Under the pieces are notes generated by a model. It did not search any database. It saw only the letters and a list, made by a program, of their open reading frames with translations, and was not told where the DNA came from. Shown in pieces: positions 1 through 18,844 of a DNA stretch of 64,000 bases (positions within the stretch are counted from its first letter, which is position 1; each line of letters begins with the position of its first letter). The translations under genes and the position numbers were made by a program. The DNA lies in assembly GCA_023525975.1 (NCBI GenBank), contig CM042044.1, forward strand, positions 6,558,501 to 6,622,500. The letters run 5' to 3'. Source of the DNA: Smallanthus sonchifolius. Lineage: Eukaryota > Streptophyta > Magnoliopsida > Asterales > Asteraceae.

Positions 1-360
1 AGGGGATAATTTGGTTTATGCGTTGCTTATTTTATGTTTTGAAATGATCGTCTTTGTATTTAGAACTGATGACTGAGCAGGATTATGTGTTCCTTATTTG
101 GGTGTTTGTTCTGGTTACCCTACCTAGAATAATTTTCAAACTTGTATTGTTGACTTTTAGTCTTGGTCCATTTCTCTATGCCCTTTTATTTCTGGTGTTT
201 GGTATTCCAATTTGACACAAAAAATTAAACAAGAATTTATTTTCAATTAATCATAGCAGGTGCATTTTTTTATTTTAAAAGTGTTTTCCACAGTTTAACC
301 TTGATAATGATTCAAAATAACATGATGCCTCCACTTGTTCTATTAATTAGATGTTTATTT

Positions 361-493
361 AAATTTTTGATGAAGTCCCTGCAGATGGGCTTATCCTTTC
401 GGCCTTTTCAGTCTCTTGACTGATGTTTAGTTAAATTTATGATCAAGTCCGTGCAGAGGGGCTTTTCCTTTCGGCCTTCTCAATCTCTTGACT
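361..493. repeat. Two-copy imperfect direct repeat, unit about 73 bp
   Basis: A segment starting near 361 recurs near 434. Both copies share the pattern AAGTCC.TGCAGA.GGGCTT followed by a CCTTTCGGCCTT block and TCTCTTGACT. A few substitutions separate them. No function is apparent. Confidence 0.7.
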
Positions 494-865
494 TTTGTGT
501 TGGTTTCAAAACGGACTGCTCGCTGTCAAAAGATAGGCATTAACTGCTGTATTTATATATACCTTTCAGCATATTATTGTTGTATGTAGACAACATCTAA
601 GTACTGTTTTGAAGTTAAAGTGTGTGTGCCACCACATGTTCAAGATGAGATGACTAAAGTTAGTACTAGAGAATTTTGCATAAAACACCATAAACTGCAA
701 AGAAGGAAAAAGCAAACATCAACCATACAAAAAATTACATATGCCCATATTCTTACTTTCAAGAAGCTATAACCAACTTTTGCATGTCTACTAATTCTAG
801 AACCAATACAGGGCGATTGTATTTAGATATTTTCTTGGGTTCAACCATTCAAAGTAGTTGGTGAA

Positions 866-937
866 GCCACAGTGGTAGAGCATAATATTGTCTTTATTGT
901 GTTTAGCGTATGGTAAAGCCACAGTGGTAGAGCATAA
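866..937. repeat. 20-bp direct repeat, two copies 52 bp apart
   Basis: The 20-mer gccacagtggtagagcataa occurs at 866-885 and 918-937 without mismatch. It is a short local duplication in non-coding DNA. Confidence 0.8.
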
Positions 938-1686
938 CATAAGGATTATGTTTACGTATATGTTTTTATAGTTAAATAAAAATATATAGATTCAATGTGT
1001 GTGTCTGTGTATAACGCTAAAATTGATTTTATGCTAATAATTTGCTGATTTGACTTTATCTTCATATATATATGGCTGAATTGGCTTTAAATTTTTTATC
1101 TGCATGTATATGGAGTTAAAAACTATTTGGTAAAAGGTTTAGGCTTGAAATTGATTCGAAGGGTACATGTTAGCTTTTTATTGAAAAGTCACCTAACTGT
1201 TTGTTGTGACCGTTCATTCTGACCCTTTATTTTGCTATCAGGCAGTCGCAGCAACATACAACTCGGACCGTATTTCTGCATTATCAGGTGTCATTCTCAA
1301 ATTTCAACCAAATATGTGATGTTTCTTTATGCATTGCTTTGAATCTTTGCGTATTTGAAATTTTAATTGTTTTATGAGACTTATAATTTGAATTTGTTAG
1401 GTTAATATGTATATGTGTGATTACCAAAAACTCTTATACCTAAATAGTAAGGTAAAAGTGTATGTGACTAAAAATCTGACCTTAATCAAGCTTCACATTT
1501 TCGAGCTTTTAAGGTTAGAGGTGGTAGAATTTGTTTCTTTATGCATTACATACTTACTTATAACTTAGATAATTAGATTAGGGAAATCAACAGAATTATT
1601 GATGGTGCTATATGTGCAGTTGCTACTTGCTGTTCTATCTGCAGATTCCATCTTAGAAGATAAAGCAAATGCTTTGAAACACTTCT

Positions 1687-3149
1687 TTGCTAACACTTAA
1701 TCTGGATACCAACAAGCTTAATGGTACAATTCCAGATAGAATCAGTGATTTCGTCAATCTTCAGACTCTTGTTTCAGGCATCATTCTGGTAGAACTCTCA
1801 CAGATTTCTTTCCTTCAAAGACTTTTGATCGGTAATAATAATCTAGAAGGTCAGATTCCTGATAAAATCTTTGAGCTTAAACGTCTGACTGAACTCTACT
1901 TGATGAGCAACAAATTTGTGGGTTCGATTCTGAATTCTATTTCAAATCTCGAGATGCTCACTAAGTTGGATCTCAGTGGAAACAGGTATAACGGTTCAGT
2001 TGGGGACAGTATGACAAAACTGAACCAGTTGATTTGGATAGACCTGTCACACAATTTTTTCACAGGATCGACTTCAGGTCAACTGATTGCACGTATCCCA
2101 AATGAGTTATTGAAGATGGAGATGGTGCAAGGCATTGATATCTCAAACAATAATCTGTCAGGAGGTACTCCTGAAACAATTCAGAACTGCAGAAACCTGC
2201 AGTCTTCATTTGTTAGGAAACCAGCTTTCTGGTAGCATCTACGATGAAATATTCCCTGCTCTTGATGTTCTTTCCTACATAAATTTCTCATGAAATAAGT
2301 TGGAAGGAGAGATCCCGGGAAGCATGGCGAATCTGACACTTCTTATTTCGGTTGATCTTTCATAGAACAAATTCAATGGCATGATTCCTGAAAAGTTTGG
2401 CCATAATTTGGCATTAAAACACCTCAATCTCTCCTTCAATGACATCAAAGGACGTGTTCCTAATACCGGAATTTTTAAAAACTCTAGCACGGTCGGATTG
2501 CTTGGAAACCCATCTCTGTGTGTTTCCAACGACACCAAATCATGCGACTTCTCAACTCAATCAAATCATTCACATCCAATATCTACAATATTCGTATTGA
2601 TTCCTGCAATACTCGGATCTCAGGGTTTGCTTCTTGTATTAATTTTGGGAATTTTATGCTATCGCCATGTTAGAAACTGAAAGTTGTGGATCCAGAACCA
2701 GAATACACCCGAGGGTTACCTCTTAAAAGATTTGATAGAAAGAACTGGAAGATGCTACAGATGGATTCAATGAAAGTAACATTTTGGGTACAAGCAGTTT
2801 AAGCTCAGTGTACAAGGGTACACTAGCAGATGGAGAGATGATAGCAGTGAAGAATTTGAATTTTACACAATTCTCAGCAGAATCTGATAAGAGCTTCAAC
2901 AAAGAGATGAACACATTAGCAAAATTGAGGAATAGAAATCTGGTGAAAGTGGTTGGTTATGCATGGGTGAGTGGGAAATTAAAGCCCTTGTTTCTTGAGT
3001 ACATGGAAAATGGTAATCTGGATAGAGTTATACATGATTCTGGGATTGATAGATCAAGATGGGACCTTTCTCAGAGAGTAGATGTTATTGTTTCAGTTTC
3101 TAGGGGTGCTATAAGTGCAGAAATTTCTTATGATTATCAAACAATTTGA
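1687..3149 (+). pseudogene. Degenerate FLS2-like LRR receptor kinase fragment
   Basis: This is a broken copy of a leucine-rich-repeat receptor kinase of the FLS2 type (plasma-membrane immune receptors). The part at 1687-2235 encodes several 24-residue LRRs with LxxLxLxxNxLxGxIP spacing. The next frame continues the LRRs, the closing GNPSLC cap and a hydrophobic membrane segment (about 2584-2668). A third piece (2745-3108) gives the start of the kinase domain, including LGTSSLSSVYKG, the VAIK-like AVK lysine and FSAESDKSF, which is characteristic of FLS2 relatives. Lesions seen: in-frame TGA at 2291 and TAG at 2363, a frameshift near 2741, and loss of the kinase after subdomain V, so the catalytic HRD, DFG and C-lobe are absent. 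The N-terminal signal peptide and most LRRs are also missing. Non-functional as a receptor. Family assignment is strong; orthology to FLS2 itself is uncertain. Confidence 0.82.
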
Positions 3150-5473
3150 ACATTTATAATTCTGCATATTACTCCAATACTATGCCCCATATTGGGTGCT
3201 CCCTTTCTTGACTGTAACTCTTAATGAATTGAAACAAATTATAATTTATAACCACATAAACAGGAACTTCAAGTCTTGGTGAACGTAAAGTAGAGGTGAT
3301 TTTATGGCGGACGACGGGTTGGGTCGCCGGACGCCGGTTAAATTGGGTCCGGGTCAAACAGGTTATTTAGGTACTGGTTGGGTAAGATAGGGTTGACCAA
3401 TATCTAGTTTTTATCCAAAAAGATTCTATTTCATACCAAAAACAACTACCTAATAATACGAAATTGTAAATTTGATGTTTAAAACATTATGGAAGAAATA
3501 AACTAACCAGTTCTATCTATTTTATTTAGTTAAATAGTTATGTTTATTTTAATTGAATTAATAATAATGATACATAATTAGTGTTGCAAACAAACGAACC
3601 AAGTGAGACCTTGTTCGTTTTCGTTTGTTAGAATTAGTTTAGTTGAAGCTACTGGTAAAGTGACTATTCGACTCGTGAATAATTCGATAACCATAATCAG
3701 TTCCACTACACCCAATTAGAGCCTCGGTGATACTTGTCGCTTTATGCGGAACAACCCACTATTGTCTTTTATTTGTTTTTACTATTTACCTTTTAACTAG
3801 AAACAAATAAACTAGCATATCGTAGATAAACAAAACTATATATTTATAATGCTTTGAGCATAATTGTTCTAGGTTTTTATTTATAAATTTAAATCATTTC
3901 TAACTACACAACAATTGAACAAGTCATGTACAGTTGTTAATCGTCATTGGCCGTTTAGGTTGTGGCCTCATCCCTTGCGTTCCATCTTTAACTTAGAATA
4001 TTTTAGTTGTAATACTTAATAGAGAAAATTTACTCTATACGAGGATTTTTTGGGTCTTTTGCTCTTATCCGCAACCACACTTTTTTTTACTTTATTTGTA
4101 GTGTTTGATATTTCAATCGAATATTTATTTTGAAATAAATTGTGTTTTTTCTTTATATATTTTAAAGTATAATATTTAACAAAATTTCAAGTTTACCATT
4201 GTGACATGCCTATTTTTATCTATTTTTTGACATAAACTTCATTAAAAACCGAGCTTTAGTTATAATGTACAAGTCATTGAATCACGAACTTACAAGCCAT
4301 TGAAGCTCAGTGTTTTACGGTTTCCACGTGATATTTTTATCAATGTTTCGATGTTTATTTTTTTGTGGTAAATAGCAGTGTATAAGTTGTAAAAACCGAG
4401 CCTTATAAATTTTAAAACTTAACCGATACTGATCGAACAACATCGGTACCGACGTTAGTATTATCGGACCGATATTGATATTCTTTTTTTTTCGATTGAT
4501 GTTAAACACATTTCTATATCCTTTTGGGTATGTAATGACTTTATTTTTTACGTTTTCTTTTCGTTTGCTGTATCTTGTGCCAGTTCCATACGGTTACCGT
4601 AATAAACCGAACCGACATTGATCGAGTTCCGCCGCATAACGTGGGGACCCCACTAGTAACATTATAACAGGGATAGGATATAATATACAACCAATAATTA
4701 TAACATGGTATAGACTAAGACGCCTAAATAGTATAGTAGGAATCTAAACAAAATAACATATTATAAAAATAACACTAACAACAAGAATAATAATTATAGT
4801 TCTTATCGTAATATTAATTACGTTAGATACTCGTGCTAATAAAAAAATATTAAATAAATAGGAAAAAAAAATCTCTTGCTAGTTATATTATTAGGGTGGA
4901 AAAGGTGGAGTCGGGTTCGAGGATCGGGTTGGGTCGGGTTCACGGCAACACCGCCGCAACCATCACAGCCTCACGGGTTAGGTTGGCTCGGGTTCACGAA
5001 GCCATCTCTTTTTGGTGGATTTGACCGTCAGATTGTACCGTTGCACTCCCAATATAGCCGTTTGGCTATTTTATAAAATAAAAATAATTCTCCCTATAAA
5101 TACAAACCTTAAATTCATAATTTTATACCAAACAAATACTCTCATACTCCTACTTTTCTACTCTACTGATTTTATTTTTATATTGTTCTCATGGATCCAA
5201 CGCAAACCCTATAAACCAAAAGCCCGTTCGGCACTCTCCACAATCGTTTCCGTATCTTGATCTTAAGTTCTACCAAAATCCTCCAACCCAAGCGTTAATG
5301 CCTGTCCAAATTGCGCCGGTTTATTTTGTGCTTCCACAACCTAAAGCACCCAGCTAGTTTTCATTCTACCAAAATATACACAACCCCTTTATTAACACAA
5401 CCCAAACCGTTCCTCATAGTTTGAATTCGTATTGTCTGATTTCCTTTTTCTCTGGTTCTAGGTTTTAATAGAA
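3150..5473. other. Intergenic, no gene; transposon debris
   Basis: Strongly AT-rich with no supported coding region. A GC-richer patch at about 3290-3400 with repeated GGGTTGGGT/GGGTC motifs, and another at about 4895-5040, look like remnants of non-autonomous elements. I could not define their ends or target duplications. Confidence 0.55.
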
Positions 5474-5848
5474 CTAGTTTTTTTACCCGCGCTTCGCGGC
5501 GGGAGTTTAGTTGTTTTCCCCGTGCCACGCATCAAGAGTTTTGTCGTTATCATCTTGGCTCATCGAAAATCATAAAAAATAATACCGATACAAGTTCCAA
5601 TAATACCAATACCGGTCACAGTATCGTAACGATAACGACACTCGCTATAGACTACAGTCCCCAAAAAACTCAATTTTGAATACGACTCCATTTTAAAAAA
5701 TAAATTATATCGGATCGTTGAAAAAGAAATTAAAGACAGACGTGCATTCCGTTTTTTAAAAAACTTAATGAACGAAAGTTATTACTAAAAAACAAAATTA
5801 TTAAAAAATTAAACAGGTTAAAAACGTATATTATATATACTAGAAGGG
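5474..5848 (-). mobile_element. Helitron-like non-autonomous element, copy 1
   Basis: Read on the minus strand, this segment ends with a GC hairpin (CCGCG, 3-nt loop, CGCGG at about 5487-5500), then an A-run and CTAG (5474-5477) followed by T. This is the Helitron 3'-end pattern (hairpin, CTRR, then T). The other end begins TCTAGTATATA near 5848. The interior aligns by eye with the element at 13024-13708, sharing for example the block acgacactcgctatagac. No RepHel coding. The base expected to be A before the 5' TC is T here, so the 5' boundary is approximate. Confidence 0.55.
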
Positions 5849-7366
5849 TGGAAATGAAAAAAATGTAAAAGTTTGGTGACCAATCTACAAAAGCATAAAA
5901 GATTGGTGGCCAATCTACAAAACAAAAGAACTTGGTTGTCAATTTACAAAAGAAGAAAACTTCACTGGACAAACCGACCCTTTAGTTTTAAGGCCATCCG
6001 TAGCACTGGCGTGATCCACCTAAGCTTTTCATGCCTGGGAACACCACCCCTGTAGGCGTGAAAAGTGGCGTGAGTGGGAGGGGCGTGGGGCAACTCAAAG
6101 GCAAGGGGGCTTCTACCACATTTAATTCAACCAATAAAATCTTTCCACCTAATTATTCATTTTTTTTAAATTAAATATTTAGTTTAACATATTATTTGGT
6201 TTTCTCAAATAACTCATGCTCGGTAATTATATAAAAAAACGAAATATACGGGCTTGTTTATTTTATTTTTTTGAACATGCATGTATAAATTTTAACGAAA
6301 ACTAAGTTTTTTTAAAAACTATTTTTTATCACCTAAGTGGTTTTTTAATGAGTAGTTTTTTATTTATTTAAGAATGTATTTTTTTTTATTTTCTAATTTA
6401 GTTTTTTATTTATTAAAAATAAAAAATTAGTTAAATTATTAGTAATTTATTAAAAAAATAAATGTGGGGCGTGAAACCACTACGCACCTTAGTGATTCTA
6501 GACAGTGAAAGCCCTTGTGCTGACGTGGCGCTGACGTAGCGCGACATGAAAAAGAAGGATACTGAATCTAATACTGATGAACTAATAGGTAATGTCAGGC
6601 ACCCAACCACAAGCTCCGTAACATTTTATTTAGTGAAGCCCACTTTAATTTGAATAGTTGGTCATTCCTCATCTCCTGTTCACCAATGTTTTGTATAAAA
6701 TATTTAGAGTTAATTACACAATAGTATATCAGGTTAGGTATTAAGGGTTTAAAGAATCATGTTTAAGAATTTGGGTATTAAGGCTAATTTTTGATAGTTT
6801 TCTGTTAAATTTGAGTGAAATAACTAATATACCTTAAGTGGAAAATAACAGGTTTGGGTAGTCTGGTCCGACCCAAAGGGAGGGACAAGGTGGGTCACGA
6901 CTCCAGGCCCGGTCCTTTGAGAGGCCCGAAGTTTTTAAAAAAATTTGTATATATGTTCTAAATATTATATTTAGTTTATGCATTCATTTTGTGTACATCA
7001 AGTTTTTTTAGTTCAATTGAAAAAAAAACTTTCAAAAAAAAATAGGTCACCGTTTCAATTTTAGTAACAACACTATTTATTTTTCATGTGTCCGATTTAT
7101 TCTTTTATCTTCTTTTTTTTCCTCTATTTAAAAAGTTGTCTTACAAAAACCCATAATTATTTAAATTTATAAACCAAAACAAAAAAAAACAAAAATGTAT
7201 ATATTTAAACCTTTTACATATAAAAAATATTATTGAGACTCATATTTTTATTACTTGTACCCGACTCAAATTTTTATTTATTGTACCGGACCCAAAATGT
7301 TTAGGGGAGTTGTTTGATATACCTTTCATTCAACGACTCTACGACAGCTGAGTTTTACCATCATCA
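5849..7366. other. Intergenic upstream of the IPMDH gene
   Basis: No coding region. A GC-rich patch at about 5990-6110 and another at about 6460-6550 flank AT-rich DNA and may be ends of one MITE, but their ends are not inverted repeats of each other. At about 6865-6930 a block resembling hAT ends (a CAGGCCCGGTCC-like motif) is present without a partner. The promoter of the downstream gene should lie in the last few hundred bases; I see no unambiguous TATA box. Confidence 0.5.
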
Positions 7367-12756
<5,390 letters not shown>

Positions 12757-13023
12757 TAAGCGGATTCTTATCGTTCAACAAAATTTCGGCTTTTATAGAG
12801 GTTAGCTCAAGAGTACATGAACGGGTAATTTAACAAAGGTTAATTGCATTTGGGATTTTGTTGTATGTAACATGATGGTGGGAACTCTTATGTGGAATGA
12901 GTTCTGTGTTTATGAAATAAATGGGGATTAAGATAATCATGTTCGTATGTTTTTTTTTTAATTCTGCGAGGCATTAATCTAGGTGTTATTTCACGCACTT
13001 GTCGTGATTGAGCTATTAACGTA

Positions 13024-13708
13024 ACTAGTTTGGACACCCGTGCTTCGCGGCGAAGTCTGATTGTTATTAGTTTGACTCGTTTGTGTGGATAGAACTTACA
13101 TATAATCTTAGACTCGTTATAGCGTACCAAAAAACACTTGAATTTGAATACAACTCTGTCTTCAATAAAAATTAAACCAGAAAATTGACAAAAAAAAATT
13201 AAGAAAACCGTGCATCATGTTATTTAAAAAGCTTAACGAACAAAAGTTATCATAAAAAACGGTGTTCGTTAATAAAATTTAAACAAAAACGTAAACGCAA
13301 TGATAAAAATAATGTTAGTAAAAAAAAACAAAAAACTAAATAATAAAAAAAGGGAAAAAACAAAATAAAAAATTACCAGTTTGGGTCGTCGAAAACCATA
13401 AAGCGAATACCAATACGGATTCAGATAACACCAATATCGACAATGATGTTCGCCCATAATAGGTTCGGCTCATCATGGTGCCACAACGGTAACGACACTC
13501 GCTATAGACAACGATTAAAAAAAAGCCTCGATTTTGAATACAACTCCATTTAAAAAAAATTATATTGGAACGTTGACAAAAAAAACTACAAACAACTGCG
13601 CACTCCGTATCTTGAAAAAAGTTAACGAACGAAAGTCATTAAAGAAAAATGAAATTAACAGAAAATGAAATGGGCTAAAAGCGTATATTATATAGTATAA
13701 GGGTTGAA
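13024..13708 (-). mobile_element. Helitron-like non-autonomous element, copy 2
   Basis: On the minus strand it ends with a hairpin (CGCCGCGAAGCACGGG at about 13036-13051) and CTAG followed by T. The other end begins around TTATACTATATAATATACG near 13706. It shares long blocks with copy 1 at 5474-5848 (such as the acgacactcgctatagac block, the GAATACAACTCCATTT block and GTATATTATATA). An internal segment at about 13085-13270 repeats the 13490-13680 part imperfectly, so this copy carries an internal duplication. No coding. Confidence 0.55.
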
Positions 13709-13984
13709 AATAAAAATGTAAAAAAAAAAGTGATGTGGTGGCAGAAGTTACTGTTCCCCGGCACGCTGAATAAAGAGTTAATAATGTGGCGTTTTGAGCG
13801 GTTCCTGATTTATAAAGAACTTGATGAAACTAGCATATGGACTAAACAAAATATACAAGATTCTATAAAGAAAAGCATACAAATATTTACTGGTATCATG
13901 TTCTCCAACCAAAACCATGCCTGATTTATAAAGAACCTGATGAATTTGCCAAACCCAAAATACAAAATAAAAATAAAACAAATT

Positions 13985-16900
13985 CTACTCCACCTTTACT
14001 CTGTTTTCTTCTTCAAGCTGTGGTTTCTTGGGTTCAGCTGGAAAGTATTTAATGCCCACCATGTCTCCAACTGTACTTATAACCTGACAAGGTGGTAAAT
14101 TCAGCTCATTTATGTGAAAATTTCGTGTTTAGTTCATTAATGTGAAAAGGTTAGTTTCGGTTATAGATTATTGATAACGTGCCAAATTAAGAAAAAAAGT
14201 TAGCTAAAGATGGAACAAATCAAAGGGGGGAACGGTTTAAAAGTCACGCGAAGCATTCAAAAGTTTTTACCTCTCAACTTGCTCTATTCAAGAAACCATT
14301 TTAATGAAAGCTTTTAGTTATATGCAATATGCTAAAATGTTAACTATTAACAAAACTAAAAAATGATGGCGGGCCAACCTGTTTTGGCCCATAACCTAAC
14401 TCGTCCGACCCGTTTATTTTGCCAATTATAGTAGCACTGGCTGATGAAGCTCACGAATAAAGAATTTATGATACTACTTATGAGGAAACATACCGGTTTA
14501 TCTTTCATCTCTAACGAGTCAAATAGGTAAGGTCAAAATGATTAGATTAGAAGAAAAAAGGTCGAATAGGTTGAAAAAATTGTCCAAAACATACTTTAAA
14601 GCATACAACCTCTTAAATCGTTTATTCAAAATACTATATAGTATATTATAATCGAAATAACATAGTTTATGACTTTTTGCTTAACAACTATATAGAAAAA
14701 TATTGGTCAGCCCAACCTTAAAAGGAAAGAGGTCAAATGAGTCGAAGTAATATAAATAAGTAATTTGGGTCAACCCAACCTGACTTGTCACCTTTTAACA
14801 CGTGCCCATTTTGCCTCATCTAAACAAGCACATGTATAACAACTATTTAAGACGACTAAATAACAGTTAGGTTGTTACCTCTAAGGCTTTGACCATGTCT
14901 TCCCGTGTATGAGCAGCAGAAATGCATATACGTGTTCTAGATAACAGTAGAGGGCTGGCTGGGAAACCGACCATGACAACCGCCACCTGTTTTCATATAA
15001 TTAGAAGTCGATTATAAATCATAATCTCCTTGTATAAACGTAATTCATAGAATGTAATAATAAAAAAACAAAAATACAACATACGTTCCGTTTGAGACAC
15101 TCTCGTGAAAAGGCGGGGATTTTTGCAGGATTATAAAGCATTATAGGCATTATAGGTGAGTCATTATCCCCTAAAACCTCAAAACCCATTTTCAGCAGTT
15201 CTGATCTAAAAAAATTGCTGTTGTAACGAATTTGAGCAAGCTTTTGAGCACCTGTATAGAAAAAATAACATTAAATATCAACTAATTCTGGTCATCATTG
15301 TCAAAATGCTGGTTAGAGAGTAAACTTATAGGAATAAGAAATACAGACCTCGACTAGAGCCATCCTCTCCAATAATAACCTTTATGGCAGATATAATTTG
15401 CTGAGCAGCAGGAGGTGATATGGATGTCGCGTATAGATGAGCTGGACAAGTATATTTCAAATATTGAATAAGCTCCTGTAATACAAATAGAAGTGTCAAA
15501 ACATATAAATCTTCATGGGTTGTTTTATCTGACAGGATCTAAGTTATAATTGATATTAGCAAGAAAGAAAGAAAATGGCAGGCATTCATGCAAAAGAAAG
15601 TAATATATTATCAAAAACTTAATATCAGCAGTAATTAATACTTGGTTGAAGGATGCACATGCTTAGAGGTGGTAAAATTTGACCAATTTACCTATAAATG
15701 GATCGTTTTGGGTTATGTTTTATATCTTCTTTTTTGAAGGGCAGGTTATGTTTTATCTGTTCCTTTTTGAGTGGTGGGTTATGTTTTATCTCCAATGGGT
15801 CAAATGGATTAAGCTCAAGGATTCAACTCAAAAGAAAACAAGTCAAATGGGTTGAATGTATCGAACTGGTTGAAAGCCATCCGAAGTGTATTGAAATGCA
15901 TATAAACTTCATATTGTTTTCTGAAAGAGTTAGTTAATACTATAGTTTTCTAAATCAAATTTAGCCATTGGTTCTTTACAAAATTCAAAGAATATAGATA
16001 AGGGAAGTGTCTGTAGATTGGGATAATCAGACATGCGATTGTAATTTGCAACTCGGGGAACAAGTTATTAACCCTAATCCAACTATTAGAACTTATTAAT
16101 ATAATCTAATGTGATTGTAATATATACTATAGATTGCAAATCAATAAGATCTCTCAAGTTCGGGTTACGTATCCGGTAGACCGATCAAATTAATCAAGTG
16201 AACCACCACGTTATGTGTTGTGTTCTTATCGTTCTTGTGTTCTCAGTTGTCTAGCTATTGTTACTGACTTATTGTGGTATTTCTTGGGTCCCACACTTCT
16301 CCTAACAAGGACGGCGACAGTAGCGGCCACAAAAATGATAATGATAATGACAATGATAACAGGGGATTGGACATGGATGAAAATACCCTTGCTATATAAC
16401 CCACCATATGCGAGAAATGAACACTAAGAAAAACAGGCATGGAAAGCCTCTCATGTGGTGTTATGGCATTTCTAAAGTGAGATAATGAAAACAGACCTCA
16501 GATCCTGCTATATAACCACCACATGATCCGAATGACTTTGTGAAAGTTCCCATCATTATATCAATATCTGCAGTATCCACACCTAAAAGCTCACACACAC
16601 CTCTTCCCGTTTTCCCAATTGCTCCAATACTGTGAGCTTCGTCCAAATACACGTATGCCTGTTACAACCAGAACAAATTAAGATCCCAATACTTACATGT
16701 GATCAACAAGACTCTTTAAGTGAAAATGAAAATCCAGTTCTAACAACCATGATATAGAATCAACTTCATCAACATCATAAAACCGAATTCATTTTCCCAC
16801 AAAAAAAAATGCATCACCTTGTATTTTTTACATATTGAAAGAATCTCGGGAAGCTTGCAGATTTCTCCCTCCATGCTGTATATACCCTCCACAACAACGA

Positions 16901-18844
16901 TGATTTTCTTCCAAGGTCTATGTGTTCTTGGTTGACCATGCGCAATGTGTTCTCTCAATACATTTTCTAAATGGGAAGGTGCTACATATAGAAGTAAGGC
17001 AGTCGATAATAAAATTATTAAATATGCAAGGATCTCAGTGGATATTTAAAATAGAAAATCCTAAAAGAATTCAAACAATGTGCGTAAACTTACTATTATG
17101 TTGAAATACTCTAATTGTAGCACCCGACCCTCGTGCACCATTTACAATAGAGTTATGGTTCAAAGAATCACTAACTATTAACCCTCCCTGTGGACATTCA
17201 TGAAAAAACATGAGAAACGTAAGCATGCCACTGGTGCTAATCTTTAAATAGCAGGGCATACTTTTCCAATCAAGACAGGAAGGATAGCAGAGTTAGTGAC
17301 ATAGCCCATTCCAGTAACTATAGCAGCTGGTTTCCCAATAAAATGAGCCACTGCCTCCTCCAATTCAGTATGTAGTGCTGTAGTTCCTGAATTTATAAAA
17401 ATATATAAAGTTAGCAGATCATGAACTTAGATTCCATTCATGTTCGATAAGAAAAATATTATAAATAGGATATGGAACTTGAAAAGTACCTCCATCAACA
17501 CGAGAACTGCATGTGCTTGCAAAGTATTTCTTCAAAGACTGAATTACACGGGGCGTGCAGTATTCATCTGCAGCAGCAAATCCAAGGTAGTTATATGATC
17601 CCAAGTTAAGGCACCTGCTTACTTTTGTAGTCCGCCTGCCAACATATACAAATTTGCCCGTTTAGGACCAGTGTTGAGGACACCTTGTAGAGTTGTAGAT
17701 TGAAACGGAATGTATTATAGCATGTTCTAACAGTTGGATATTAAGGAAGAATCAAAGCATTATGATAAATTTCAACTGCAAACTCAGGATGCATATCCAA
17801 ACACTCACTTGAGTGTCTTGTTATAATCATTGGAAACGCGCTCCAGCACATCAAACCAAGCATCAGGGGGGCTCGATATAGGTCGTCCAAAACAATCCTA
17901 CATGTACATACATATTAAAAACAAATCATTGACTGTTGAAATGTCATTTGTTAGGTTTCCAAGTTCAAGTCAAGGTGTGCAGGAAGTGGTCCTCATAGGG
18001 TCTTTGATGGATGTCAATGAAAACAATCTCTCTTCTATATGTATTTTCAACTTAAGTCACAAGGTTATGTTTCAAGTTGTTTGCATCATCAATGTACTTT
18101 AAGGATGACATCTTGCATCCTACCAATTTCTTTCCGAGATCCAGAACTTGATTTTTGCCAAAAATGACGGTCCACATCATGGTCAAATGATAGTCAAAAA
18201 AATGGAATCCCATTTTAATAATAACCAACATGTACACAAACTTTTTTTGTAACCATGAGAACCTGTTACGTGTGCCCCAACCAATACCCTGCTAACCAAC
18301 ATAATCGGGTAAATCGCATCTTGCGCTTGGCAGGTAACAGGTTAGTGGAAGCAATATTCGAACCTGAGACCTCTCCTATAGCGGAATCAGGTGCTTACGA
18401 CAAACATACTTCTTGCAGTAAAATGAATCCTTAATTGATACCAAAATTGGAAATTAACATCTAGTTGTAAGTTGAGTAAGAGTTACGAATCAAGATTAAG
18501 TGCAGACTTTTATGTAAATTGGTTGAGTAAAAGTTACAGAGGACCAGAAATAGCTGAAATCACTATACCTGAATACGAAGATATAGGCGGCGAATATAAA
18601 AATCTTCAAGCCCTAAGCAGATCGGTGCATATCCCTGGTAATCCACAGCATATTGATCGTTTAATTAATACTGACAGTAGTTTTTAGTGGAGAATTATAG
18701 AAAAAAAAAATGGACCTGGAGATTGTTATCTTTTTTCCACCAATCGACGAGATTACGGAAGAAATCACGGAATTGACCAAAAGCGAAGAGCAATCCGTAA
18801 CTGAAGTAGGTTGTCAAGGCGGTTATATACGGAATTTTAATCAT
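13985..18844 (-). CDS. LCB2: Serine palmitoyltransferase subunit 2, LCB2 (copy 1, intact, 12 exons)
   Basis: PLP-dependent catalytic subunit of serine palmitoyltransferase, which condenses serine and palmitoyl-CoA to 3-ketosphinganine at the ER membrane with LCB1; first step of sphingolipid synthesis. Exons in coding order: 18716-18844, 18569-18634, 17809-17897, 17490-17635, 17262-17386, 17094-17187, 16818-16981, 16497-16658, 15349-15475, 15085-15251, 14879-14986, 13985-14083; total 1476 nt, 491 aa (Arabidopsis LCB2 is 489). All junctions are GT/AG and in frame. A hydrophobic N-terminal segment (residues about 13-29) is the membrane anchor. [42 protein letters not shown] and [13 protein letters not shown] are all present; Lys312 in TKSFGS is the Schiff-base lysine. 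The acyl-group contact region [13 protein letters not shown] follows. Start chosen by the family N-terminus MI.IPY. Intron 8 and the long introns 2 and 11 hold repeats. A second, damaged copy lies 4.5 kb upstream of its start. Confidence 0.95.
15476..16496. repeat. Repeat-filled LCB2 copy 1 intron 8
   Basis: Intron of about 1 kb. Near 15664 it has a TAGAGGTGG start typical of a hAT-type MITE. From about 16008 to 16308 a stretch runs from TGTCTG to CTAACA and contains AATCAATAAGATCT, resembling a solo LTR, but the flanking 5-mers do not match. No coding. Confidence 0.35.
18245..18400 (-). repeat. Possible SINE fragment in LCB2 copy 1 intron 2
   Basis: Read on the minus strand, GAGGTCTCAGGTTCGAATATT (split around 18355-18375) contains a pol III box B-like GGTTCGAAT. 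A clear box A and flanking duplication are not seen, so the call is tentative. Confidence 0.3.

Larger units (their letters stand above)
1..1620. other. Non-coding AT-rich flank, no gene recognised
   Basis: No frame longer than a few dozen codons and no recognisable protein motif on either strand. It holds two short imperfect direct duplications, listed separately, and runs into the receptor-kinase fragment. It could contain the decayed 5' part of that gene, but I cannot recognise leucine-rich repeats in it. Confidence 0.6.

Noticed and set aside
16008..16308. Solo LTR in LCB2 copy 1 intron 8 as a firm call
   Set aside because: TG and CA ends can be chosen, but the flanking 5-mers (GGAAG and AGGAC) do not match; reported only as a weak repeat note.
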